A stretch of DNA of 43,286 nt, from NCBI GenBank assembly GCA_017934115.1, contig JAGBKC010000008.1, forward strand, positions 1-43,286, written 5' to 3'. Of this stretch, positions 35,767 to 42,805 are shown piece after piece (within the stretch, counting starts at the first letter, position 1; every line of letters starts with the position of its first letter). The stretch comes from Actinomycetaceae bacterium (GTDB lineage: Bacteria; Actinomycetota; Actinomycetes; Actinomycetales; Actinomycetaceae). A model generated the notes under the pieces. That model was not told the DNA's origin and did not search any database. It saw nothing but the letters and a program-made list of their open reading frames with translations. The position numbers and the translations under genes are program-made.

Positions 35767-36986
35767 GTGAAACGCTTATGGATAACACTTATTGCATCTT
35801 TGTGTTGTAGTGCTTTATCGGCTTGTGGTCTTGTGGGTAATGAATGGTCGCGTCAACATAGTGTAGAAATTGATGGTGTGAACATTGACGAAGTTGTTGC
35901 AGTGTTGTCCTTAAGTCGTGATCCAGATAGTGTCTCACGATATCTGCAAAGTGGATATTTTGCTTTTTTGAAGAAGAATGGACAAGTAGATTTAGTAAAA
36001 AATGATTTTGTTGAACGTGTAGATATCGTATGGAACGAACACGGTTTATTATTGACCGACAAAAAGACAGATATATTGCTACGTCCCAAAGAAAAACCTC
36101 TTGTTCGTTCTGTAACTAAGGAATCACTTGGTAATGATTTTTCTTTTGTTACTTCAGATTTTTATATGACTTTTTGGAATTGGGGGTTTAGTCGCAATCG
36201 AATTGGCGGGTATGACTATGAAATGATTGTGGGTAATGAGGAAAAAGCAAAAAGGTATGAGCTGCCTTTTTCTGTTGATAGTAAACCGGTTATGTGTGGC
36301 GGAAAAATTCTTGCTGTAACTCAAGAAGACTTTACATCTGAAGATTTTTTATCGGCTCCTAAACAATTACGTGAGTTTTATGAGGATGGAACATCGGTCA
36401 TTGTTGGCCAAACAGGCTTTCCTGTAGATGACGACGATAGTAAGAGCGTGCCGCAACCGTTTATTTCTGAATATTTTTGTCTTCATGATAAATATATCTA
36501 GGTAGAGCGAATGTAGCTGACGATAAAGAAAACGTAGACTATGAATTGTTAGATATGTGGGATACTCACGATGGTACTCGCCGAGTCATTCCTATAAAAA
36601 ACGAGGATGGAACAAGGAGAATCTCTAAGGATTTTGATGCGTTGTTCTCGTGGATGTATGAAGATAGCTATGTTTATGGAACAGCCAATCATGGTCGAAT
36701 TGTTCGTGTTGAGGTGCAGACAGGTAAAACTGAGTATATAGGAAGTACTTTTGATGAGCATCTTTATGTTCATGATGGTGAATCGCCGGATTATGAGTTA
36801 ATGGAAACATACGCGAACGGGAAAGTTTATCAATTGGTGTACAACATTAATTCTCAAGAAAATCCTTATATTCGTGTCGTTGATATTCGTAGCGGAGATG
36901 AAATACGTACATATGAAATAAATGAAATCAATGAGATTGTGAATGATGGGCTTAGTGTTTCTGGTTTTGCTGTTAATCCGACATGA
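35767..36986 (+). pseudogene. Large lipoprotein, paralog 3 of 3; frameshift in a TA-rich stretch
   Basis: Copy 3 of the large lipoprotein family, about 406 residues when restored. GTG 35767 (ribosome site GGAGGAG) opens a signal peptide with lipobox ALSAC. The frame stops at 36499-36501; the downstream body runs in another frame to 36986. One base added in the AAATATATC stretch (36490-36498) joins them as DKYIYLGRAN, comparable with the SELYFGLERW and TKLFLGIWDI segments of copies 2 and 1. Landmarks are WNWG, YEMIVGNEEK, YIRVVDIRSGDE and the C-terminal FAVNPT. The family reads the same from signal to end in all three copies, so all three breaks are secondary. Function unknown. Confidence 0.8.
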
Positions 36987-37115
36987 ATATTTTCATTTGC
37001 TTCTTAGGCGTGAAGAGAAAATAAATGTTATGAGATCTTGAGTGTAGATGTTCTGTGCGAGAAAAAGTGCATGTTGTGATGAATGATGTGAATGTTGCTT
37101 AGAGATATTAATATG

Positions 37116-37145
37116 AAAGCCTTCTCGTATCGAGAAGGCTTTTGC
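37116..37145. terminator. Bidirectional intrinsic terminator
   Basis: Stem AAAGCCTTCTCG (37116-37127) and CGAGAAGGCTTT (37131-37142) with a three-base loop, between two convergent genes. The stem has A and T runs on both sides, so it can serve both strands. Confidence 0.8.
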
Positions 37146-37154
37146 TATGCAAAA

Positions 37155-37502
37155 CTATGAAGAATATTTTCCATTTATGAAGGTGATTTGATCTCCAGGA
37201 GTTGAACTATATGCTTTGATAATGGCGATAATCCAATCGACTAGTGCCCAAATGCCTAGTGTTAGCCATCCAAAGAATAATTTGAGGAGGCCTAAGCCTA
37301 TTTGACCACGTACGAAACGGTCGGCGCCAAAACCGCCTAAGAGCCATGCAAATACCCATACGAATACGTGCTTGTTGATAGTTTTGATGTTAGCTTGTAA
37401 AGTGGATGCTTGTTGTGTATTTACATTGACGTTAACAGAGGGATTACTCGTTTGTTGACTTGAAGCTGATTCTTGATTAGATGGGAAAGTGTTTTCACTC
37501 AT
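37155..37502 (-). CDS. TM2-domain membrane protein
   Basis: 115 residues. The N-terminal ~45 residues are Ser/Asn/Gln-rich and likely disordered; the rest is a TM2 domain with two membrane helices, FVWVFAWLLGGFGADRFVRG joined by a short DRF-type turn to LLKLFFGWLTLGIWALVDWI. The DRF sequence after the first helix is the usual TM2 signature. ATG 37502 has an AAGGAG site on the minus strand. A run of ten C lies about 17 bases upstream of the start, between any promoter and the ribosome site, so expression may vary with tract length. Function of TM2 proteins in bacteria is not settled. Confidence 0.87.
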   Translation of the reverse strand: MSENTFPSNQESASSQQTSNPSVNVNVNTQQASTLQANIKTINKHVFVWVFAWLLGGFGADRFVRGQIGLGLLKLFFGWLTLGIWALVDWIIAIIKAYSSTPGDQITFINGKYSS

Positions 37503-37519
37503 GCTATCTCCTTGTATTT

Positions 37520-37529
37520 GGGGGGGGGG
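37520..37529. repeat. G10 homopolymer (C10 on the TM2 coding strand)
   Basis: Ten consecutive G on the plus strand, lying in the 5' leader of the minus-strand TM2 gene and 18 bases before its ATG. G/C runs of this length are rare in AT-rich DNA and are the usual substrate for slipped-strand length change. Confidence 0.9.
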
Positions 37530-37745
37530 GTATAACGACCTAATTGTATCATGGATAAGCTTATTGTGTGTATGAGGTATGTAACTAGTGGCAAGTGTTA
37601 ATTTATTCGTAGATGGGAAATTTTGTAAAATTTTATTAATGGAGGGATAAGTAAAGAGGTTCTGGAATAAATATTGTGTGCTGTATGATCTAGATGTATG
37701 TGGTTTAGAAAATGTTCTAGAAGTTTTTTTATTGAGTAAAAGTGG

Positions 37746-37763
37746 CTATAATTTTAGCTATAG
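37746..37763 (+). promoter_or_regulatory. -10 element inside an inverted repeat before phd-doc
   Basis: TATAAT at 37747-37752 lies in the dyad CTATA...TATAG (37746-37763), about 30 bases before the antitoxin ATG. Phd-family antitoxins bind palindromes over their own promoter, so this is a likely autoregulatory operator (inference). The -35 is not clear. Confidence 0.45.
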
Positions 37764-37782
37764 TTATATGAAAGGAGTTAAG

Positions 37783-38007
37783 ATGTCTGTTTTAACTATA
37801 GGTTTAGCTGATGCGAAAAATAATTTTTCGCGCTTAACTACGCAAGTTAATGATATGGGTAAGCCGGTTACGGTATTAAAGAATAATCGTCCCTGGGTTG
37901 TTATTTCTCCTGCTGAAGGTACTAAAAATTCAACGGAAGAAATCGTGGATATTGCCGTTGATTTGATGGATGAGTATGCGGAAGTTTTTAAGAAATTAGC
38001 TCAATGA
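37783..38007 (+). CDS. phd: Phd/YefM-family antitoxin
   Basis: 74-residue antitoxin: the N-terminal half (LADAKNNFSRLTTQVNDMGK) is the Phd/YefM DNA-binding and dimerisation fold, followed by VVISPAE; the acidic C-terminal half would wrap the toxin. ATG 37783 has AAAGGAG in front. Its stop overlaps the toxin's ATG, giving translational coupling. It probably represses its own operon. Confidence 0.88.
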   Translation: MSVLTIGLADAKNNFSRLTTQVNDMGKPVTVLKNNRPWVVISPAEGTKNSTEEIVDIAVDLMDEYAEVFKKLAQ

Positions 38008-38400
38008 TGATGAATGACCATGTGCAATACCTAAGTGTGCAAGAAGTAATAGCAATTCACAATGCTGCACTTGAGAAATTTGGCGGTTCTGCAGGTGTGA
38101 GAGATGAAGGATTGCTTAATTCGTCATGTGCTCAACCAGCACAATCTTTTGATGGATACGAGTTATATCCAACGCTTGCTGAAAATGCCGCTCAATATGC
38201 GTACGGTATCATTAATAATCATCCTTTCGTGGATGGTAACAAGAGAACAGGTGCAGCTGTTTTAGGTACTTTTCTTCGGTTGAATGGTTGTCGTTTTAAG
38301 CCCCGTGCACATGTTTTTTTATGAAATTGTTGTACGAGTTGCAGATGGTTCATGTAGTGCAGAAGAATTAACTATATGGATCAATGAACATTGTTTGTAA
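38004..38400 (+). pseudogene. doc: Doc-like (Fic fold) toxin, frameshift in a T7 tract
   Basis: Partner of the antitoxin just upstream; Doc toxins phosphorylate EF-Tu and stop translation. The motif HPFVDGNKRTGAAVL is present, matching the Fic/Doc core HxFxxGNKR. The first frame ends at TGA 38324 after 106 residues. Six instead of seven T at 38314-38320 would continue as HVFYEIVVRVADGS and end at TAA 38400, 131 residues, the usual Doc length. The missing part includes the C-terminal helix of Doc, so the toxin in this state is likely inactive while the antitoxin is intact. Confidence 0.82.
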
Positions 38401-38529
38401 AAGAACTTGATCGATATTGTATTTCTTAATACATAAAATATTCTTATTGTCATTTTTTTCTACATTTTTGTCACATATAGTAGTTATGAAACTTTTATAC
38501 TTGTATCTTTACTTTTTAGTTTATTAATT

Positions 38530-38548
38530 AAGGCATAAGCCTTTTTTG
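38530..38548 (+). terminator. Small intrinsic terminator after doc
   Basis: AAGGC (38530-38534), a four-base loop and GCCTT (38539-38543) followed by T4. The 38401-38705 gap otherwise holds only AT-rich sequence with no gene that I can support; it presumably carries the promoter for hpaH. Confidence 0.55.
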
Positions 38549-38705
38549 TAATGAGAAAGCGAAGATTTTTTGACATCTTGAGATTAAACTATTCATCAAC
38601 GCAAAAGGAAACACGTTTTGTGGAATATCTTTACGTCATATCACCCATGTATGTGCGTAAAATGAAAGACGAATATATTCCGTTTATATTGAGGAGTTAT
38701 TGCTT

Positions 38706-39491
38706 ATGCTTTCTGAGGAGACGTTAAATAGCATTGCAGCCGAGCTGGCCGAAGCTGACCGTACTGGCAAAGTTATTCCGCGTATTACTGCGCGTTATCC
38801 GGAGGCAACGATTGAAGATTCGTACGCTATTCAAGGTGTATGGCGCGATCGTGAACTTGCTGCTGGCAGGCGTCTTGTGGGGCGCAAAATTGGTCTTACC
38901 TCGAAAGCTATGCAACAAGCAACAGGCATTACTGAGCCAGATTACGGCGTGATGTTTGATGACACTGTCTATGAAAATGGTTCAGTTATTGATTCCTCAA
39001 AGTTTTTAAATATTCGTATTGAAGTAGAATTAGCTTTTCTTTTGAAAGAACCACTTGAAGGGCCGCATTGTTCTTTGTTTGATGTCTTGCGTGCAACTGA
39101 ATATGTTGTTCCGGCGCTTGAAGTTCTGAATTCTCATATTGAACTTGAAGGGCGCACTATTGTTGACACTATTTCCGATAATGCCGCTTATGGTGCAATG
39201 GTTTTGGGTGGAAATCCTGTTGCTCCTGATGCTGTTGATCTTCGATGGGTAAGTGCAATGCTTTACCGCAATGAAACTATTGAAGAATCTGGTGTGGCCG
39301 GTGCGGTATTAGGCCATCCTGCTACTGGTGTTGCTTGGTTGGCCAATAAATTTCATCAACATGGTGCACGCCTTGAAGCTGGCGAACTTATTCTTGCAGG
39401 ATCTTTCACAAGGCCAATGTGGGTGAACCCTGGTGATAGTGTGTTGTGTGATTACGGTGAATTAGGAGTGATATCATGCCGTTTCCAATAG
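38706..39491 (+). CDS. hpaH: 2-oxo-hept-4-ene-1,7-dioate hydratase-like protein
   Basis: Hydratase of the homoprotocatechuate meta-cleavage route, adding water to the dienol before the aldolase. From memory the sequence follows enterobacterial HpaH closely: GRKIGLTSKAMQQ, EPDYGVMFDD, RIEVELAFLL with the metal ligands Glu-x-Glu, DTISDNAAYGAMVLGG, and HPATGVAWLANK. 261 residues from ATG 38706 (GAGGAG upstream; an in-frame TTG is at 38700). The related FAH-superfamily enzymes for other vinyl acids (MhpD, DmpE) are possible alternatives, but the next gene favours HpaH. It overlaps hpaI by 16 bases. Confidence 0.88.
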   Translation: MLSEETLNSIAAELAEADRTGKVIPRITARYPEATIEDSYAIQGVWRDRELAAGRRLVGRKIGLTSKAMQQATGITEPDYGVMFDDTVYENGSVIDSSKFLNIRIEVELAFLLKEPLEGPHCSLFDVLRATEYVVPALEVLNSHIELEGRTIVDTISDNAAYGAMVLGGNPVAPDAVDLRWVSAMLYRNETIEESGVAGAVLGHPATGVAWLANKFHQHGARLEAGELILAGSFTRPMWVNPGDSVLCDYGELGVISCRFQ

Positions 39492-40261
39492 AATTACCGG
39501 AAACTTTTTCTCAAAAATTATCTCAAACTGATGATGTCTTGACGGGCATGTGGCTATGTTCGGGAAGCCGTGTTGCTGCAGAAATATGTGCTGGCTCGGG
39601 TATTGACTGGTTGCTTATTGATGGTGAACATTCACCGCTTAGTTTAGAAACTGTGCAAACACAATTGCAGGCAATAGCCCCTTATCCTGTTACCCCGATG
39701 GTGCGTGTGCCTGAAAATGAGTATGTTTTTATTAAGCAATACCTTGATTTAGGTGTGCAAAACTTGCTTGTTCCTATGGTCAATACTGTCGAAGAGGCGC
39801 AATCTGCTATTGATGCAACTCGGTATCCTCGCCCTGGTGGTACAGGTACGCGTGGTATCGGTTCAGCATTTGCTCGCGCTGCTCGTTGGGGTCGTGTTCC
39901 TGATTATCTTGCTCGAGCAGAAGAAACGATCAGTTTAACACTTCAGATTGAAAGTGCTGAAGCTGTAGAAAACGTTGATGATATTGCGGCTCTTGATGGG
40001 GTAGATGCGCTTTTTGTTGGTCCAAGTGATTTATCTGCTTCGATGGGGCTTATTGGTCAGCAAACTCATGAAGATGTGATAGCTGCAGCTATTCGCGTTA
40101 TTGAAGCAGGTGCTAAAGCTGGAAAACCTGTTGGTATCAATGCGTTTAATATTGATGTGGCACGCCGCTACATCGATGCTGGTGCTCGTTTTGTTCTTGT
40201 TGGTTCAGATGTTACTTTGCTTGCTCGCGGATCTGAAGAATTAGCGAAAAAGCTTAAGTAA
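39476..40261 (+). CDS. hpaI: HpaI-type 4-hydroxy-2-oxo-heptane-1,7-dioate aldolase
   Basis: Class II pyruvate aldolase that cleaves 4-hydroxy-2-oxo acids to pyruvate and an aldehyde. Active-site landmarks are DGEHSPLS (His), VRVPEN (Arg), QIESAEA (metal Glu) and VGPSDLSAS (metal Asp), as in E. coli HpaI and its relatives GarL and RhmA; the family's substrate range is broad. 261 residues. The start at ATG 39476 lies inside the last codons of hpaH, so the two are coupled. An intrinsic terminator follows. No dioxygenase, isomerase or decarboxylase of the pathway is present in the window. Confidence 0.9.
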   Translation: MPFPIELPETFSQKLSQTDDVLTGMWLCSGSRVAAEICAGSGIDWLLIDGEHSPLSLETVQTQLQAIAPYPVTPMVRVPENEYVFIKQYLDLGVQNLLVPMVNTVEEAQSAIDATRYPRPGGTGTRGIGSAFARAARWGRVPDYLARAEETISLTLQIESAEAVENVDDIAALDGVDALFVGPSDLSASMGLIGQQTHEDVIAAAIRVIEAGAKAGKPVGINAFNIDVARRYIDAGARFVLVGSDVTLLARGSEELAKKLK

Positions 40262-40278
40262 AAGTTTTTTGTTTCTAT

Positions 40279-40311
40279 GCTCGCGGCATGGTATGTGCTG
40301 CGGGCTTTTTT
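40279..40311 (+). terminator. Intrinsic terminator after hpaI
   Basis: GCTCGCGGCA (40279-40288) pairs, with two T-G pairs, with TGCTGCGGGC (40296-40305); six T follow. Confidence 0.85.
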
Positions 40312-40699
40312 AAGCGTGTATCGGTATAAACGCGTTTAATGTGGGTAAAACTTTTGCCCAGCGCTGCTTTTTAATTGAAATTTGTAAGTTTGCATGTGCT
40401 TGATTGTGTGTGGCTTTAGTGTAAGACAATAGTGTTTTATGTGTCAGATAGATTTTTATCTTGTCAAGACTGATTTTGTGAATGTGATGTGTGTGTTGTG
40501 TTTGTGGGTGTGGATGATTAGTGTTTTCCACAAATTTAGTGTGTTTATGAATGTTGTGTGTTGGATGTTTAGTGTTTGTGGTGTCTAGTTGAATGCTAGA
40601 ACGCTTTGTGTGTATATGTGTTTTTTTAGTGGTTGCACTGTAATGAAGATGCATAGCACGGAAAAGTGATGGTTATGAATGGTTCAAAGGAGAAACTAT
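40312..40699 (+). other. GT-rich intergenic region with repeated TTTAGTG motif
   Basis: A 388-base gap without a supportable gene. The plus strand is markedly rich in G and T and poor in C. TTTAGTG occurs four times (40415, 40535, 40568, 40625) and ATTAGTG once (40517). TTTTCCACA at 40524-40532 matches a DnaA-box-like sequence but stands alone. The region ends in the ribosome site AAAGGAG for the toxin-like gene and must contain its promoter. A low-complexity His/Thr-rich open frame on the minus strand here is not believed. Confidence 0.6.
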
Positions 40700-41932
40700 A
40701 TGAAAATTTTATCGGTATTACAGTATAAAAAAGTTCTGGCTGGTGTTACTGGTTTGGCTTTTGTTGTCTCTGGTGTTGGTGTTGCTAGTGCAGTGAGTGC
40801 GGATGAAACATCACCTGAGCAAATGGTATCAGCTTCTGCATCTGGTTCTGTTTATGGTGGTAAATCGGATAGTTCTCAGGTTGTGAGTACTGAGCGTTTA
40901 GAAAACATCGGGCAGGTGTTAGAAAATGTTGAGGCTACTGATACAACAGCTCGCGATATGGTTGCCGAGTTGCTCGGTGGCAGTGCTCAGGCAAGCAAGG
41001 AACTTGCTTCTCTTGTTGATCCTTCGTTGGATGTGAGCGACGAGGCTGTTGAGCAGCCGTCCACTCCTGCAAAGAAACTTGAGGAAACCTTAAACACTGA
41101 TGGTGTGGGTTTATTGCCTGAAGTGAATGAAACAGGTGAGGTAAGTATTAAAGACGTGGAGACGGGTGGGGAGTTTTCACTTGCCCCAGCAGGTGCACAA
41201 GCTGAAACGGTAGAAGATGGTGTCGCTGTAACGCGCAGTAACGTTGGTGCGTCTGTGTCGCATGTTGATGGTGATCTGGAAGGTCAAATCGTCACCGTTA
41301 TTAATAGTGAAAACGTCAACCATGCTGATTTTACTTTCGATATTCCTGTAGACCATCATCTTCGCTATGGCACGGATGGTAAACTTGACCTTGTGAACAA
41401 TCAAGGGGATACGGTGGCAACGGTGGATGCGCCATGGGCTGTGGATGCAACAGGTCAACAACACCTACCCACCTATTATGAACTCATCCCTGCAAGCAGC
41501 ACCATCCGCCAGCATGTTGACACGAAAGGCGCAACCTACCCCATCGCCATCGACCCATCATGGTGGTGGTGGACAGCAACCGCAACAACTTGCGGTATTG
41601 AAGTTGGTGCTTTAATGGCAACTGGTGGAGTTGCTGCTGCGGCCTATATTTCTAAGATAGTTGCAAAAATAAATAAAGCAACAAAAATAAAGAAAGTTGC
41701 TGACGCGGTAAAACAGGCTGGTGGAGCTAAAGAATATGCTAAGTTGTTAGCAAAAAGAGCATATGGAATTATTTATGATAAATCGCCCAATTGGATCAAA
41801 AAACTTATAAAACGCCCAGCAAAATTGACATGGAATCAAATATTGATTGCCGATACTATTTCTTTGTCCTGGGATATAATCGCTGATTTGGCTGGTTTTG
41901 GTTCTTGTGTGAGCCTTGTGAGAGGCAACTAA
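40700..41932 (+). CDS. Secreted modular toxin-like protein with variable C-terminal domain
   Basis: 410 residues. ATG 40700 follows AAAGGAG; the signal peptide ends near ASAVSA|DE. The middle carries a beta-rich region that ends at YPIAIDPSWWWW (residues 280-291). Proteins with this YPVxxDPxW boundary are common secreted actinobacterial proteins whose C-terminal domains differ (from memory). The last ~119 residues form a separate cationic, helical, partly hydrophobic domain with two cysteines (298 and 403). The gene ends one base inside the next ATG (TAATG). I read it as an exported bacteriocin or polymorphic toxin with an attached effector tail (inference); no known toxin family is recognised. 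Codon use changes sharply at the domain border. Confidence 0.72.
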   Translation: MKILSVLQYKKVLAGVTGLAFVVSGVGVASAVSADETSPEQMVSASASGSVYGGKSDSSQVVSTERLENIGQVLENVEATDTTARDMVAELLGGSAQASKELASLVDPSLDVSDEAVEQPSTPAKKLEETLNTDGVGLLPEVNETGEVSIKDVETGGEFSLAPAGAQAETVEDGVAVTRSNVGASVSHVDGDLEGQIVTVINSENVNHADFTFDIPVDHHLRYGTDGKLDLVNNQGDTVATVDAPWAVDATGQQHLPTYYELIPASSTIRQHVDTKGATYPIAIDPSWWWWTATATTCGIEVGALMATGGVAAAAYISKIVAKINKATKIKKVADAVKQAGGAKEYAKLLAKRAYGIIYDKSPNWIKKLIKRPAKLTWNQILIADTISLSWDIIADLAGFGSCVSLVRGN

Positions 41933-42186
41933 TGTATTACTTCTTTCTTATCGTGGGAATACTAATTATTGTTATGGTTAATATGTTTTTTGTGCGTTCT
42001 TCATCTGTGACGCTTTTTTCTCTTGCGCTGTCGGTATTGTTTTTAATTTCTGGCTTGTCTTTCGTGGGAGATTTCTTAACGTACGTTGGATTTTCTTTTC
42101 TTGAAAGAACAGGCATAAAAGCAGGAATTATACTGGTCAGTATTCTTTTCGCATATGTAGTCCGCTATGTAAAAAGAAAAAAATAG
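41932..42186 (+). CDS. Small membrane protein, candidate immunity protein
   Basis: 84 residues, three hydrophobic helices (MYYFFLIVGILIIVMVN, then two more) and a short basic C-terminus (YVKRKK). The ATG shares its A with the TAA of the toxin-like gene, so translation is coupled. Small three-helix membrane proteins directly after secreted bacteriocins are the usual immunity layout. A decayed relative lies 264 bases downstream next to a decayed copy of the toxin tail, which strengthens the pairing. Confidence 0.7.
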   Translation: MYYFFLIVGILIIVMVNMFFVRSSSVTLFSLALSVLFLISGLSFVGDFLTYVGFSFLERTGIKAGIILVSILFAYVVRYVKRKK

Positions 42187-42195
42187 AGATTTTTT

Positions 42196-42227
42196 AGCTC
42201 GTGGCTGTAATAGGCTGCGAGCTTTTT
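42196..42227 (+). terminator. Intrinsic terminator after the immunity candidate
   Basis: AGCTCGTGGC (42196-42205) pairs, with two G-T pairs, with GCTGCGAGCT (42214-42223); four further T follow. Confidence 0.82.
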
Positions 42228-42326
42228 GTGTTTAGATGAGGTTTTTGTGCCACGTTGTATTGTGCGGTTAGAAAGTAGGCTATGAATAGATGATATTTGT
42301 AGTTGTCATCATGTCTATGTTCATAG

Positions 42327-42440
42327 GTGCTTGTTTGTAGATTGTTCCTGATGGGATTTTTGTCAATACATGGTGCTTATCAAATGGTTGCTGACTATGC
42401 TGGTATTGGCTCATGTGGATCATTATTAAGAAATTTGTAG
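42327..42440 (+). pseudogene. Orphan C-terminal tail of a second toxin-like protein
   Basis: An open stretch ending at TAG 42440 reads QMVADYAGIGSCGSLLRN at its C-terminus. The tail of the complete gene upstream reads DIIADLAGFGSCVSLVRG. The shared A-D-x-A-G-x-G-S-C-x-S-L-x-R pattern in the same place relative to a stop codon and a following small membrane gene shows that this is the end of a second copy. The upstream part lacks a signal peptide, start site and the rest of the domain, so it is an orphan module or remnant. Confidence 0.72.
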
Positions 42441-42449
42441 AGGTATAAA

Positions 42450-42692
42450 ATGTTGTTTTTTGTTTGTGGTATTTTTTTGCACTTACTGGTTTTATATGGT
42501 ACGCCTTTAGAGGTGGTTTCTTATCATTGTTTCTCCATGTGTCTGGTTACATAGTTTTTATGGAATTCTTAAAAGATTATGTCTCTGGTTTTTGGATGCG
42601 GTTTTTTTATTGATTTGTTCATGTTGTTCGTATTCTTAGGGGGCGGATATTTAGTGAAAACAGTGTATCAAAAAATAATTAAATCAGATTAA
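42450..42692 (+). pseudogene. Decayed copy of the immunity-like membrane protein
   Basis: ATG 42450, with GAGG upstream, starts a hydrophobic helix (MLFFVCGIFLHLLVLYG) but the frame stops at 42554. Continuing in other frames gives MEFLKDYVSGFWMRFFY and then LFMLFVFLGGGYLVKTVYQK to TAA 42692. These match in order and character the helix 2/3 and basic tail of the intact protein at 41932. It is a homolog with at least two frame breaks. Confidence 0.62.
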
Positions 42693-42754
42693 ATGAATTC
42701 TGATATATGTAATGACTTTGTAGCTGAAGAATACAATGTTATAAGTGCATAACA

Positions 42755-42787
42755 AAGGTGGTATTGCCCAAATGGTAATACCACCTT
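42755..42787 (-). terminator. Intrinsic terminator for ftsH
   Basis: Perfect 11-bp stem AAGGTGGTATT (42755-42765) and AATACCACCTT (42777-42787) just downstream (minus strand) of the ftsH stop, with a short T-rich tail on that strand. Confidence 0.82.
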
Positions 42788-42805
42788 CATGTGTTGAAAT
42801 CTGTT

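Noticed and set aside
13449..38400. Explanation of all frameshifts as sequencing or assembly errors
   Set aside because: Not excluded, but disfavoured: intact genes in the same window contain equal or longer homopolymers, and one break is a dinucleotide-unit change. Raw reads would settle it.
40524..40532. DnaA-box-like TTTTCCACA
   Set aside because: A single box without clustering, AT-rich unwinding region or replication genes; no evidence of an origin.
40310..40654. 114-codon His/Thr/Lys-rich open frame on the minus strand
   Set aside because: Composition reflects the GT-rich intergenic strand; no ribosome site and no relation to known proteins.
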